This document shows positions 23,402-33,489 of a stretch of DNA of 44,646 nt, piece after piece. Under the pieces are notes generated by a model that was not told the origin of the DNA, ran no database searches, and saw only the letters and a list, made by a program, of their open reading frames with translations. Source of the stretch: Clostridia bacterium. GTDB lineage: Bacteria; Bacillota; Clostridia; Tissierellales; Dethiosulfatibacteraceae. The DNA is taken from positions 1 through 44,646 of the forward strand of contig JAABRS010000002.1 in the NCBI GenBank assembly GCA_011390775.1, in the 5' to 3' direction. The position numbers and the translations under genes were made by a program. The first letter of the stretch is position 1. Every line of letters begins with the position of its first letter.

Positions 23402-24515
23402 TAGTACCACTTCTCAAGCTATCTTCTATTACTCTAATAATATTATACTCAAAGTCATAATTAAAAAGCTTCATACTATTTTCCGACATTTTCAATTTTC
23501 TTTTTTCATTATCCATTATATCAAAAACATTATCAAGTAAAGTTTGTGAATTTAATTCATCTTCTAATATGACTTTTCCTGCTCCCTTATCTTCAATTTC
23601 TTTAGCATTATAAAATTGATGGTTTTCAGCTGTATATTTTTTAGGTATTAAAATGCTAGGTTTTCCAAGATATACAATCTCTGCTATTGATATCGCTCCA
23701 GCGCTTCCAATTACTAAATCACTTGCCATTAAAGCTTTAGGAGCTTCATACATGTATTCAACTATCTCAACATTTCGAGGTATTTTTATACCATTTTCTT
23801 CAGTATTTTTTATAAATGTTTCATAGTGATTTTTCCCAGTTACATGGAGCCAACGTAAATTTTTTTTATTTTTTAAAATCTCCAAAGAATTCATAATTGC
23901 TTCATTTATAGTCCTTTGTCCTCCACTTCCTCCAAAGGAATACACGAAAAAATCATCTTTCTTTAAATTAAAATAATTCCTAGATTCATTATAATCTATA
24001 TTTATAATTTCTTTTCTTATTGGATTGCCAGTAAATACTATTTTTGATTTGTCTTTAAAATATTTTGAAGCCTCATTAAAGCTGATCATAATTTTATCCG
24101 AGAACCTACCGCTTATTTTATTAGTGATACCAGGATAAGCATTTTGTTCGTGAATAATTATCTTTTTCCTAAGCAACTTTCCCGCAAATACAACTGGACC
24201 TGATACGTACCCTCCTGTACCAATAATCAAGTCTGGTAAAAACTTTCTTATAATATTTAACGATTGCAATACTCCTATAATATTATTAAATATACTTTTT
24301 ATGTTATGCATTGATAGTATTTTTCTATCTATATATCCTGTTTTAACATCTTTAAAAATATAACCTTCTTTAATAGCTAATTCCTCTTCTAAGCTATTTT
24401 TGCTTCCTAAATAAATTATAGAAACATTTTTATACTTATCTTTTATTATATCTAAAATTGCTAATGCTGGTATTATATGTCCACCGGTTCCTCCACCGGT
24501 TATAATTATCTTCAT
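23394..24515 (-). CDS. murG: MurG UDP-GlcNAc transferase; start reassigned to ATG 24515
   Basis: MKIIITGGGTGGHIIPALAI, IIHEQNAYPGITNK; SD AGAGAGG before ATG 24515. Confidence 0.97.
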   Translation of the reverse strand: MKIIITGGGTGGHIIPALAILDIIKDKYKNVSIIYLGSKNSLEEELAIKEGYIFKDVKTGYIDRKILSMHNIKSIFNNIIGVLQSLNIIRKFLPDLIIGTGGYVSGPVVFAGKLLRKKIIIHEQNAYPGITNKISGRFSDKIMISFNEASKYFKDKSKIVFTGNPIRKEIINIDYNESRNYFNLKKDDFFVYSFGGSGGQRTINEAIMNSLEILKNKKNLRWLHVTGKNHYETFIKNTEENGIKIPRNVEIVEYMYEAPKALMASDLVIGSAGAISIAEIVYLGKPSILIPKKYTAENHQFYNAKEIEDKGAGKVILEDELNSQTLLDNVFDIMDNEKRKLKMSENSMKLFNYDFEYNIIRVIEDSLRSGTNE

Positions 24516-24525
24516 ATTACCTCTC

Positions 24526-25626
24526 TTATATATCTGCATGTTTAGAAATATTTAGTAGTATTCCAATAGAACTAAGTAATATAACTAATGATGTACCACC
24601 GGCACTTATAAATGGTAGTGATATTCCAGTAGGTGGCATTGAAGACGTAACCACTGCTATATGTATAAAAGCTTGTATTCCAATTAGGCTTGTAATACCA
24701 GTAGCTATATACGCCCCAAATAAATCATCAGCATTAATACTTATTCTTAATCCGCGCCATATTACTATAATATAACATACTATTACTAAAATTGCTCCTA
24801 TATATCCAACTTCTTCTCCTATAATTGAAAAAATAAAGTCATTATATGGTTCAGGTATATAAAAAAACTTCTGTCTACTTTGCCCTAATCCCGTCCCTAT
24901 CAGTCCTCCTGTACCAAATGCATATAAAGATTGTACAACTTGCCATCCTAAGGAAAGTTTATATTTAAAAGGATCTAAGAAAGAAAGAACCCTATCTATT
25001 CTATACTGTTCCTGAATTATTAAATAATAAGACGCTCCTCCTAGAAGACCTAAAGATATGAATATATAAAAAAGATTGGCCCCGGAAACAAAAAACATTA
25101 TTCCTAAAGTTAATACCAAAACCATACTTGTACTTAAATCTTTCTGAATAACAATGAGTCCCCCAAAAAAAACAATCCAAAAAACTACCGGAACAAATCC
25201 TTCTCTAAATTTATGAATTACTTTGTTTTTTTTCTCTAATAAGTAAGCTAAATAAATAATCGAACTAACCTTTATAATCTCAGAAGGCTGCAGAGTCATA
25301 GGTCCAATACTAATCCATCTCTGTGCTCCATTTGCTTCGGTTCCATATGCTGTAAAAAGTGATAATCCGGCTATTATAGAAAAAAACAAAAAAACTATAC
25401 TTAATTTTCTGTATATTCTATAATTAACAAAGCTAGCTATAAACATAGCTATGATTCCTATTATTCCAGCAATTAGTTGTTTTTCAAAAAAGTAAAATCC
25501 ATTACCATCAAAATTATAGTATCCATCTGGATAACTTGAACTAAAAACCATCATAAATCCAATAAGAACTAGTACAATAATAAAAATCAATAAAATCCAA
25601 TCAATAGATTTATTTGGTTTTCCCAT
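24526..25626 (-). CDS. ftsW: FtsW/SpoVE SEDS peptidoglycan glycosyltransferase
   Basis: SEDS features: GAQRWISIGPMTLQPSEIIKV, GTGLGQSRQKFFYIPEPYNDFIFSIIGEE. Confidence 0.95.
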   Translation of the reverse strand: MGKPNKSIDWILLIFIIVLVLIGFMMVFSSSYPDGYYNFDGNGFYFFEKQLIAGIIGIIAMFIASFVNYRIYRKLSIVFLFFSIIAGLSLFTAYGTEANGAQRWISIGPMTLQPSEIIKVSSIIYLAYLLEKKNKVIHKFREGFVPVVFWIVFFGGLIVIQKDLSTSMVLVLTLGIMFFVSGANLFYIFISLGLLGGASYYLIIQEQYRIDRVLSFLDPFKYKLSLGWQVVQSLYAFGTGGLIGTGLGQSRQKFFYIPEPYNDFIFSIIGEEVGYIGAILVIVCYIIVIWRGLRISINADDLFGAYIATGITSLIGIQAFIHIAVVTSSMPPTGISLPFISAGGTSLVILLSSIGILLNISKHADI

Positions 25627-25627
25627 A

Positions 25628-26980
25628 TTAATCTTCCTTTTCTAATTTTTTAATTATATTTTTAAAATGAGTTCCTCTTTCTTCAAAGCTATTATACATA
25701 TCCCAACTTGCACAAGCAGGAGAAAGTAATATTTTATATCCCAATTTCGAATTATTATATGCTTCTTTTACTGCTTCCTCTAAACTGTCAACAATTTTAT
25801 AATTGGTAAAATTATATGCGTCTAGAGTTTTAGCTATTTTATTTCTAGTTTCACCTAATACTACAGCATATTTAACTTTTGTTTTGAAATTTTCAATTAA
25901 TGCATCAAAATTGCTATCTTTATCATAACCCCCTAAAATTATAATAATATTCTCTTTTAATGCTTCTACAGCCTTAATTGTTGAATCGGGATTAGTTCCT
26001 TTAGAATCATTATAAAATTTTACATTTTTTATTGATGATTCTACCAATTCTAATCTATGCTCCACACCTTTGAAATCAATTATTGAATTTCTTACTTTAT
26101 CCATAGAGAGATCTAGAGCTATTGCCACCCCAATAGCTGCCATAACATTTTCTATGTTATGATCTCCTGGAATATTTATTTTTTTTAATTCAATTATATC
26201 TTTAGTACTTTCCTTGCTTTTATATACTATTTTTTCATCTTTTATAAATATTCCTTCATTTAGTTGATTCTTAGAGCTAAAGAAAATAATATTTGATTTA
26301 ACTTTATCTATATTATCTCTAATTATTCTATCTTCAAAGTTCAATACAGAGTAATCTTTACTATCTTGATTTCTACTGATATTTATCTTTGAATTAAAAT
26401 AATTATCAAAACTTCCATGCCAATTTAGATGATCCGGTGTTATATTTGTAATTACTGCTACTTTTGGTTTTAATTTATAGGTAGACGCTAATTGATAACT
26501 ACTAGCTTCAACAACATAAATTTCTTTTTCTTCTAAAATGTCTTCTAGTATTCCCGAGCCTATATTTCCCGTTAATCCTGCATCTATCCCGTTGTCTATC
26601 ATGATTTTATGAGTTAATGCTGTTGTAGTAGTTTTTCCGTTTGTTCCTGTTATTACAATTAGATCTTTGTCTGTTAATCTAAAAGCTATTTCTAAATCAC
26701 TTAATACTGGTATATTTTTTTTAAGAGCTTTTAATATCAGCCGTGAATTTAATGGTACACTGGGGCTTTTAATTACAATATCAATATTATCAAGATTCAC
26801 ATCTTCAATTCTATTTAAAAAAGAAAATTTAATATCTTTTATTTCATCTATCCTATTTATTTCATCTATAGATTTATTATCATCATAAAGATAAATATTA
26901 TTATTTAATTTATTTAATCCTCTTACTGCTGCGACTCCAGATATCCCTGTTCCGTAAACTAAAATATTTTTGTTTTTCAT
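25628..26980 (-). CDS. murD: UDP-MurNAc-Ala-Glu ligase MurD
   Basis: VITGTNGKTTTTAL, NITPDHLNWHGSFDNY, KGVEHRLE, GGYDKD. Confidence 0.97.
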   Translation of the reverse strand: MKNKNILVYGTGISGVAAVRGLNKLNNNIYLYDDNKSIDEINRIDEIKDIKFSFLNRIEDVNLDNIDIVIKSPSVPLNSRLILKALKKNIPVLSDLEIAFRLTDKDLIVITGTNGKTTTTALTHKIMIDNGIDAGLTGNIGSGILEDILEEKEIYVVEASSYQLASTYKLKPKVAVITNITPDHLNWHGSFDNYFNSKINISRNQDSKDYSVLNFEDRIIRDNIDKVKSNIIFFSSKNQLNEGIFIKDEKIVYKSKESTKDIIELKKINIPGDHNIENVMAAIGVAIALDLSMDKVRNSIIDFKGVEHRLELVESSIKNVKFYNDSKGTNPDSTIKAVEALKENIIIILGGYDKDSNFDALIENFKTKVKYAVVLGETRNKIAKTLDAYNFTNYKIVDSLEEAVKEAYNNSKLGYKILLSPACASWDMYNSFEERGTHFKNIIKKLEKED

Positions 26981-26989
26981 TTAAATCTC

Positions 26990-27952
26990 CTAAATCCCTA
27001 TAATAGTTATTACACTAAGTATAACCGATGTTACTACAAATAATTTTACTACCTTTGTTTCCTTCCACCCTAATTCTTCAAAATGATGATGAATTGGACT
27101 CATTAAGAAAATTCTCTTTCTTCTTGTTTTATAGGATACTACTTGAATTATTACTGATAAAGATTCTAAAAAGTAAATACCTCCTAATATAGGTATAAAT
27201 AAAATAAGTTTATTTATTAAAAATATATAGGATAGTGCTCCTCCCAGAGCCAAGGATCCTACATCTCCCATGAATATTTTGGCAGGATGTTTGTTGTATA
27301 TTAAAAAACCTAATGTTCCTCCAGCTATACTAATAGAATATATAATGCTGTTGTAATTAGAACTTGGAAACTTATCATATAGAATATATGCTAGAGTTAA
27401 AGCTACTATTGTAGTAACACTAGAAGCAAGCCCATCTAATCCATCTGTTAGATTAACGCTGTTAACAAGTCCTAGTACTACAATTACAGCAAAAGGTACA
27501 TACAATATACCTATGTCAATAATCTTGTCTGAGAAAGGTATTATCAGTTGTGAGTAATTTGTCGATATAGATGTATAGTACATTACAATTGCTATTGAAA
27601 AAATAATCTGTCCAATTATTTTTTGATATGCTTTGAACCCTAAATTTCTTTTTAAAATAACTTTAATAAAATCATCAATAAATCCTATTAATCCAAATCC
27701 TAATAAACTAATTAAGAAAAAAAGATAATTCAAATCAATCTTTGCATAAAAAGATATTGATATGCAAATTGCTAATATTATTCCTATTCCTCCCATAGTT
27801 GGAGTCCCGCTTTTATTTATATGAGAAGAAGGTCCTTCTTCTCTAATATACTGTCTATAATTAAGTTTTTTAAAAACCAAAATATTTATAGGTATGAAAA
27901 TTAATCCCAGTAAAAAGCTTATAATCAATGTTTTTAAAATATCTCCTATCAT
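26990..27952 (-). CDS. mraY: Phospho-MurNAc-pentapeptide transferase MraY
   Basis: GTPTMGGIGI, FIDDFIKV, NLTDGLDGLA, SPIHHHFEELGWKETKVV. Confidence 0.98.
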   Translation of the reverse strand: MIGDILKTLIISFLLGLIFIPINILVFKKLNYRQYIREEGPSSHINKSGTPTMGGIGIILAICISISFYAKIDLNYLFFLISLLGFGLIGFIDDFIKVILKRNLGFKAYQKIIGQIIFSIAIVMYYTSISTNYSQLIIPFSDKIIDIGILYVPFAVIVVLGLVNSVNLTDGLDGLASSVTTIVALTLAYILYDKFPSSNYNSIIYSISIAGGTLGFLIYNKHPAKIFMGDVGSLALGGALSYIFLINKLILFIPILGGIYFLESLSVIIQVVSYKTRRKRIFLMSPIHHHFEELGWKETKVVKLFVVTSVILSVITIIGI

Positions 27953-27956
27953 AACA

Positions 27957-29438
27957 CTAACCTTTCATACTTTTTTCTTTTTTAATAATAGCTTTCATAG
28001 TTATATCTCTTTCAAAATAAGGTACTTTTTTATCTTCTATTGCTTGATATGGTTCTGTAGATTTTCCAGCTAAAAGAATGATATCATTTTTTTGATATTT
28101 ATCTATTATGTAATTAATTGCTTCTTCCCTGTCTACAATGATTTTATAATTATTGTGATGTTCTTGTACTCCTTCAGCTATTTCTTCGCAAATAGATTTA
28201 GGATCCTCATATCTTGGATTGTCAGAAGTTAGATAGCAAAAATCGCAGTACCTTCCAGCCACTTCTCCCATTAATGCCCTTCGGGAAATATCTCTTTCTC
28301 CACCAGCCCCAAACATTACAATTTTTCTTCCAACTGCTACTTCATCTATTGTTTCCATAATTTTCTCTAATCCGTCTGGAGTATGAGCAAAATCTAAAAT
28401 TATAGTGCATTCTAATTTAGTAGGTATAATCTCAAATCTTCCAACTACACCTTTAAATTTATTTAAAGCTTTTTTTATGTCATTTATTTTTATTCCTGAA
28501 AGTTTTGCTGAAATAATACAAGCTAAAGTGTTATAAACACTAAATTTACCTGGGGTTTTAATTTCAAACTCGTAATTTTCTTCTTCTATTTTTACAAGAA
28601 ATGTTGTTCCATTAATACTGGTATTTTTAATTTTAGCTTTATAGTCTGAGTCTTTATTTATACTGTAGCTTACTACATTAATATTATCATTCTTCAGCTC
28701 TTTATAAAGTCTATCACCGTAATAATCGTCAATATTAATAACAGCCTTATTTACCCTATAGAAAAAAGCTTTTTTTGCTTGATAATAATTTTCCATAGTT
28801 TTATGAAAATCTAAATGATCTTTTGTAAGGTTTGTGAAAATACCAATATTAAAAAACAAATCATCTACTCTTTTTAACATTGTTGAATGAGAAGAAACTT
28901 CCATAAAGCAATTTTTAACATCTTTATCAACCATTTCCTTCATTAATTGATGAAGTTGATTTGAATCTGGAGTTGTGTTGCCTAGTGTATATTTTTTATC
29001 TTTAATTACTGCTCCCATAGTTCCAATTACACCAGTCTTGTGATTATTTTGTTTAAATATATAATCTAAGATATAAGTAATACTTGTTTTTCCGTTAGTT
29101 CCTGTTACTCCAATTAAATTAAGTTTTTTAGATGGTTCTCCGTATATAATATTAGATACTTTTGAAAGTACTTCTCTGGGATTTTTTATAATGAAAACTG
29201 CAGCCTCTTTACTTAAAAAGCTTTCTTCTTCACAAAAAACAACTTTAACACCTTTCTTTATAGCATCATCTATGTAATCGTGTCCATCTTTTTTAAATCC
29301 TTTTACAGCTAAAAAAATACTTTTTTCATTTACTACCCTTGAATCATTTGTTACGTTATCAACATCTATTTCAAGATCTCTTAATAATTTATTTGTATTT
29401 ATATACTCAATTTTTTTAAGTATTTCATTTAATTTCAT
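27957..29438 (-). CDS. murE: UDP-MurNAc-tripeptide synthetase MurE
   Basis: GVTGTNGKTSITYILD, EVSSHSTMLKRVDDL, TSDNPRYEDP (DNPR meso-DAP-type motif). Confidence 0.96.
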   Translation of the reverse strand: MKLNEILKKIEYINTNKLLRDLEIDVDNVTNDSRVVNEKSIFLAVKGFKKDGHDYIDDAIKKGVKVVFCEEESFLSKEAAVFIIKNPREVLSKVSNIIYGEPSKKLNLIGVTGTNGKTSITYILDYIFKQNNHKTGVIGTMGAVIKDKKYTLGNTTPDSNQLHQLMKEMVDKDVKNCFMEVSSHSTMLKRVDDLFFNIGIFTNLTKDHLDFHKTMENYYQAKKAFFYRVNKAVINIDDYYGDRLYKELKNDNINVVSYSINKDSDYKAKIKNTSINGTTFLVKIEEENYEFEIKTPGKFSVYNTLACIISAKLSGIKINDIKKALNKFKGVVGRFEIIPTKLECTIILDFAHTPDGLEKIMETIDEVAVGRKIVMFGAGGERDISRRALMGEVAGRYCDFCYLTSDNPRYEDPKSICEEIAEGVQEHHNNYKIIVDREEAINYIIDKYQKNDIILLAGKSTEPYQAIEDKKVPYFERDITMKAIIKKEKSMKG

Positions 29439-29451
29439 CTTTTCCCTCGAA

Positions 29452-31542
29452 TTAATTTAATATTAAAGTTATCATTGAATTTTGCAAAATCTCTGTTCCA
29501 GATTCAGGATATTGTTTTTTTACAATAGTATCCTCAGAAATTTCCATAGTCACATTATGATTAAGTCCTAAGTTTGTTAATATTTCACTTGCTTCTTTTA
29601 TTGTCAATCCTTCTAATTCAGGAACAACAACATAGGATTTTTCAATTTTTTCCAATTCTTCTTCATCGTATTTTGGTTCTACATTTAAATACTGCATAGT
29701 ATTTTCTATTATTTCTCCGATTAAAGGAGCTACTATAGTAGATGCATAATATGACTCTTTAGGTTCATCTATTGACATCAAAACTAAAATTTCAGGATCA
29801 TAAGTAGGAGCTACCCCTACAAAAGATGTGATATACTTATCTTCTGCATAAATTCCATCTATTACTTTTTGGGCTGTTCCCGTCTTTCCTCCAACACTGT
29901 AGCCCGGAACATATGCACTTCTACTTGAACCTTCTGAAACTACAGACTTCATTGCTTCAAGCATCTTATCCGAAGTGTCTTGAGAAAAAACTCTCCTTAC
30001 TAACTTAGGCTTTTTCTCCATAACAATATTTCCATCTTGATCTACAAGATTTTTAACTAAATGGGGTTCATATAAATACCCACCGTTGCTTATAGCCGAT
30101 ATAGCAGTAGCAAGTTGTAATTGAGTTACAGAAATACCCTGTCCAAAGGATTGTGTTACTAAATTTACATCCTTCATTATATCTGGATTGTTTACTATGC
30201 CTACTGCTTCGCCATTTAATTCAACATTAGTTTTTTCTCCAAAACCTAGTGCATTTAAGTATTCAAAAAAGGTTTCTTTACCTATTGCCAATCCTATTTC
30301 AGCTAATGCATCATTACATGAATTTTGCAATGCTTCGAATAAATTCTGATCTCCATGAGGATTATAATATCTCCAGCATTTTATTGTTGTATTGCTCTCA
30401 ATTTGTGTTACATATCCGTCACAGTGAAAGTTAGTATTTAAATTTATTTTATTCTCTTCTAAAGCTATAGCTGCAGTAATTAATTTAAATGTAGATCCAG
30501 GTTCATATATGTCATTAACAACTGAGTTTCTCCAGTATTTGAACCATATATTTTGTAGTTCTTCCTGTGTATAGTTTTCACTATTAATATTAGATGGGAT
30601 TTCTCTAGGATTATTTGGATTATATTCCGGTAAGCCTGCCATAGCTAGTATTTCACCTGTGTTTGGATTCATTATTATTATATTGGCACTTTCAGCATTA
30701 TTATCATTAAATCCCTTTTCTAAAGCATCTTCTGCAAAGTGTTGAATAGTTTCGTCTATAGTTAGAACTACATTTAATCCTTCTTCTCCTTCAAAGTACT
30801 CTTCATATCCATAGGGTAAAACTCTTCCTTTAGAATCTGTATTTACAATCCTTCTACTTGGAACTCCCTGTAATTCATCGTTATAAACACTTTCAATTCC
30901 ATACATACCTACCTGGTCAATATTTGTGAAACCTAATACATGGGCTAGAAATTCACCGTGGGGATAGACTCTTTTGCTGTCTTCAATTAAGCTAATTCCT
31001 GTAAGATTAGCTTCTTTAATTTTTTTAGATTGTTCTATTGTAATCCACCTTTTTATTGTAACATAATTTTCATCACCAGTAATCATTTCATAAATTTTTT
31101 CTTCATCCATTTCAAGGATTTCTGCCAAAGTTTTTGCTATTTTTTTTGGAGTTTGTTTGTTTTCGGGTTCCTGTTCAACAACCTCTATTTCTTCATAGTT
31201 CGGATTTGTCAATTTCATAAAAAACTCTTCGAATAAATTTTCTTCATTTATTGCAATATCGCTGTAATCTATTTCCAGTTTTTTAACATCATCAGGCCAG
31301 CATACTACAGTATCACTTCCAATACTCATACCGAGTTTTTTACCCTTTGAGTCGTAAATGACACCTCTTACAGAGTTTAGTGTTATATCTCTTGACCATT
31401 GTTCATATGCTTCTTTTTTGTACTCTTCTCCTATTATCAATTGAATATAGCCTAATCTTATTATTAAAGCTATTATAATAAGAAAAAAGAGAAACATTAG
31501 AAAAATGATTCTCTTTCGTATTTTTAAATTTGGTCTTTTCAT
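29452..31542 (-). CDS. Class B PBP, SpoVD/PBP2B-like, with C-terminal PASTA domain
   Basis: SxxK (YEPGSTFKLITA), SCN, GGKTGTAQK; C-terminal PASTA 'VVPELEGLTIKEASEILTNLGL'. Confidence 0.94.
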   Translation of the reverse strand: MKRPNLKIRKRIIFLMFLFFLIIIALIIRLGYIQLIIGEEYKKEAYEQWSRDITLNSVRGVIYDSKGKKLGMSIGSDTVVCWPDDVKKLEIDYSDIAINEENLFEEFFMKLTNPNYEEIEVVEQEPENKQTPKKIAKTLAEILEMDEEKIYEMITGDENYVTIKRWITIEQSKKIKEANLTGISLIEDSKRVYPHGEFLAHVLGFTNIDQVGMYGIESVYNDELQGVPSRRIVNTDSKGRVLPYGYEEYFEGEEGLNVVLTIDETIQHFAEDALEKGFNDNNAESANIIIMNPNTGEILAMAGLPEYNPNNPREIPSNINSENYTQEELQNIWFKYWRNSVVNDIYEPGSTFKLITAAIALEENKINLNTNFHCDGYVTQIESNTTIKCWRYYNPHGDQNLFEALQNSCNDALAEIGLAIGKETFFEYLNALGFGEKTNVELNGEAVGIVNNPDIMKDVNLVTQSFGQGISVTQLQLATAISAISNGGYLYEPHLVKNLVDQDGNIVMEKKPKLVRRVFSQDTSDKMLEAMKSVVSEGSSRSAYVPGYSVGGKTGTAQKVIDGIYAEDKYITSFVGVAPTYDPEILVLMSIDEPKESYYASTIVAPLIGEIIENTMQYLNVEPKYDEEELEKIEKSYVVVPELEGLTIKEASEILTNLGLNHNVTMEISEDTIVKKQYPESGTEILQNSMITLILN

Positions 31543-31561
31543 AATATTCCCCTCAAGTCTC

Positions 31562-31993
31562 CTAGTCGCTAATTAGAGAAAAAGTTTTTCTAAAAATATT
31601 ATCCAATGCTTTTTGATTAGTACTTTCCATAGCAATTTCTTTTGGTTCTTCTGAATATGCTACTTCTATAAAGGTACGTTGGTTTAAATCCGGATAATCC
31701 ATCCCTAGAAAAGTTCTTGCATTTTCTTCTATTATACCAGTATTTTTAGTACTTTCAATCAAAACAAGCATATCTTCTTTTTCTTTACTGAGTAAATTTA
31801 TTTCTCTATTTATATCGTCTATTTCCATACGAGTCTGAGTTATTATAGCATAATTATATATTATTGTTAAGCCTAAAATGAAAGCAATTAACAAATATGA
31901 AAAATATTTAAATTGTGTGTTAATTCTAAATTTTTTTCTTTTTTTTGTTTTTGTTTTTATTTGGTGGACTCTACCACTTTCAATAGCTGCCAT
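31562..31993 (-). CDS. ftsL: FtsL/DivIC-like division protein
   Basis: Short bitopic protein with coiled coil, positioned between rsmH and the class B PBP. Confidence 0.85.
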   Translation of the reverse strand: MAAIESGRVHQIKTKTKKRKKFRINTQFKYFSYLLIAFILGLTIIYNYAIITQTRMEIDDINREINLLSKEKEDMLVLIESTKNTGIIEENARTFLGMDYPDLNQRTFIEVAYSEEPKEIAMESTNQKALDNIFRKTFSLISD

Positions 31994-32004
31994 AATAAAA
32001 CTCC

Positions 32005-32934
32005 TTATATTTTTTTTGCTATACGTAATTTTGCACTTCTCGATCTAGGATTGCGATTTACTTCTTCATTTGAGGCTTCTATAGGTTTTTTAGTAATAAT
32101 TTTTATTTCTCTTTCCTTGTCACAGTTACAAATTGGTTGTTTTGGTGGACAAACACAGTCTTTTTCAAGCCATTTAAATGTGTTTTTTACTATTCTATCT
32201 TCTAAAGAATGAAAGGTTATAACGCAAATTATTCCGTTTTTTGCTAATTTACTTACAATTTTTTTGATAGTTGGTTCAATTACATCTAACTCTTTATTTA
32301 CTTCTATTCTTATTGCTTGAAAAGTTCTTTTTGCTGGGTGAGGACCGTCAATTCTAGCTGATTTTGGAATTGCTTTTTTTATTATTTCTACTAGATCAAA
32401 GGTAGTTTCTATGAATCTATCTTCTCTTTCTTTAACAATGAATTCAGCTATCCTATCTGCCCATTTTTCTTCACCATATTTATATATAATTTCTCTTAAT
32501 TCATTTTTTGTGTATCCATTTACAACATGTCTTGCTGTAAGATTCTGTTCTATATTCATTCTCATATCTAATTCATAGTTTTCGTTATATGAAAATCCTC
32601 TTTCCGGATTATCCAACTGATATGAAGAGACTCCAAGATCTATTAAAGCTCCATCAATTTTATCTATATTTAAATCTTCTAATACTTTATCAATATTCAA
32701 AAAATTATTTTGTACAACAGTAATGTTTTTATAAATTTCTTTTTCTTTTTCAAAGTTTTTTATAGCTTCAATATCTCTATCAATCGCTATCACTTTTCCT
32801 TCAAAAGCTCTTTTAGATATTTCTTTTGTATGACCTCCCCCACCAAGAGTACAGTCAACATACACACCATTTTTTTTAATTTTTAATCCTTCTATAATCT
32901 CATCTAACATTACCGGTTCATGATAAAAATCCAT
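32005..32934 (-). CDS. rsmH: 16S rRNA (cytosine1402-N4)-methyltransferase RsmH (MraW)
   Basis: HEPVMLDEIIEGL, DCTLGGGGHTKEI, ALIDLGVSSYQLDNPERGFSY, ITFHSLEDRIVK. Confidence 0.98.
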   Translation of the reverse strand: MDFYHEPVMLDEIIEGLKIKKNGVYVDCTLGGGGHTKEISKRAFEGKVIAIDRDIEAIKNFEKEKEIYKNITVVQNNFLNIDKVLEDLNIDKIDGALIDLGVSSYQLDNPERGFSYNENYELDMRMNIEQNLTARHVVNGYTKNELREIIYKYGEEKWADRIAEFIVKEREDRFIETTFDLVEIIKKAIPKSARIDGPHPAKRTFQAIRIEVNKELDVIEPTIKKIVSKLAKNGIICVITFHSLEDRIVKNTFKWLEKDCVCPPKQPICNCDKEREIKIITKKPIEASNEEVNRNPRSRSAKLRIAKKI

Positions 32935-32943
32935 ATAAGCCTC

Positions 32944-33381
32944 CTACAAGTCTAATCCCAAATCATTCATTTTTTCTGCAATTTCATTGAAATCCATATC
33001 CTCTGCATTTGAGTAAATATCCCAATTCTTTTTATTCCAAATTTCTATTCTATCTAAAACACCGATAATAACAGTTTCTTCATTCATTTCGCTATATTCT
33101 CTTAAATTAGGTGGTATTAATATTCTCCCTTGTTTATCTATACTGCATTCATTAAAGCCTGATAGAAATCTTCTCGAAAAGTATCTGTGCTCAGTACTAA
33201 GAATTGATAATTTTTTTAACTTAGCAGTAAACTCTTTCCAAGTATTTTCAGGATAGATAAGCAAACTTTTATCAAATCCTTTTCCTAAATAAAATTTTTC
33301 TCCTAAATCATATCTAAATTTAGCAGGTATAATTAATCGTCCTTTTTTATCTATGTTGTGAAAAAATTCTCCTGTAAACAT
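32944..33381 (-). CDS. mraZ: Transcriptional regulator MraZ
   Basis: Two AbrB-like halves: NIDKKGRLIIPAKFR and SIDKQGRILIPPNLRE. Confidence 0.97.
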   Translation of the reverse strand: MFTGEFFHNIDKKGRLIIPAKFRYDLGEKFYLGKGFDKSLLIYPENTWKEFTAKLKKLSILSTEHRYFSRRFLSGFNECSIDKQGRILIPPNLREYSEMNEETVIIGVLDRIEIWNKKNWDIYSNAEDMDFNEIAEKMNDLGLDL

Positions 33382-33385
33382 AATC

Positions 33386-33436
33386 TACCACCTTATGGGT
33401 ATATTATACCACTTGATGGGTTTATTATACCACTTT
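33386..33436 (-). repeat. 21-bp tandem repeats in the mraZ promoter / MraZ box candidates
   Basis: Plus strand: TACCACCTTATGGGTATATTA (33386-33406), TACCACTTGATGGGTTTATTA (33407-33427), partial TACCACTTT (33428-33436). Minus-strand GTGG cores at 21-bp phase. Confidence 0.8.
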
Positions 33437-33452
33437 AATTAAAAAAAGACAA
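33403..33452 (-). promoter_or_regulatory. Tandem mraZ promoters P1 and P2
   Basis: P1: TTGTCT (33452-33447) -17 nt- TATAAT (33429-33424), TGG extended -10; P2: second TGG-TATAAT (33408-33403) exactly 21 bp downstream. Confidence 0.65.
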
Positions 33453-33488
33453 AAAAAAATCAAGTATATACTTGATTTTTTTAAAAAA
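33451..33488 (-). terminator. Terminator after lgt
   Basis: A-run + ATCAAGTATATACTTGAT palindrome + T-run immediately after the lgt stop. Confidence 0.8.
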
Positions 33489-33489
33489 A

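Noticed and set aside
22643-24515. Degenerate murC or murB between murG and ftsQ
   Set aside because: murG and ftsQ overlap by 8 bp; there is no leftover sequence that could hold a pseudogene.
33386-33436. Short repeats upstream of mraZ considered as a CRISPR remnant
   Set aside because: Contiguous 21-bp tandem units with no spacers; better explained as operator/promoter repeats.
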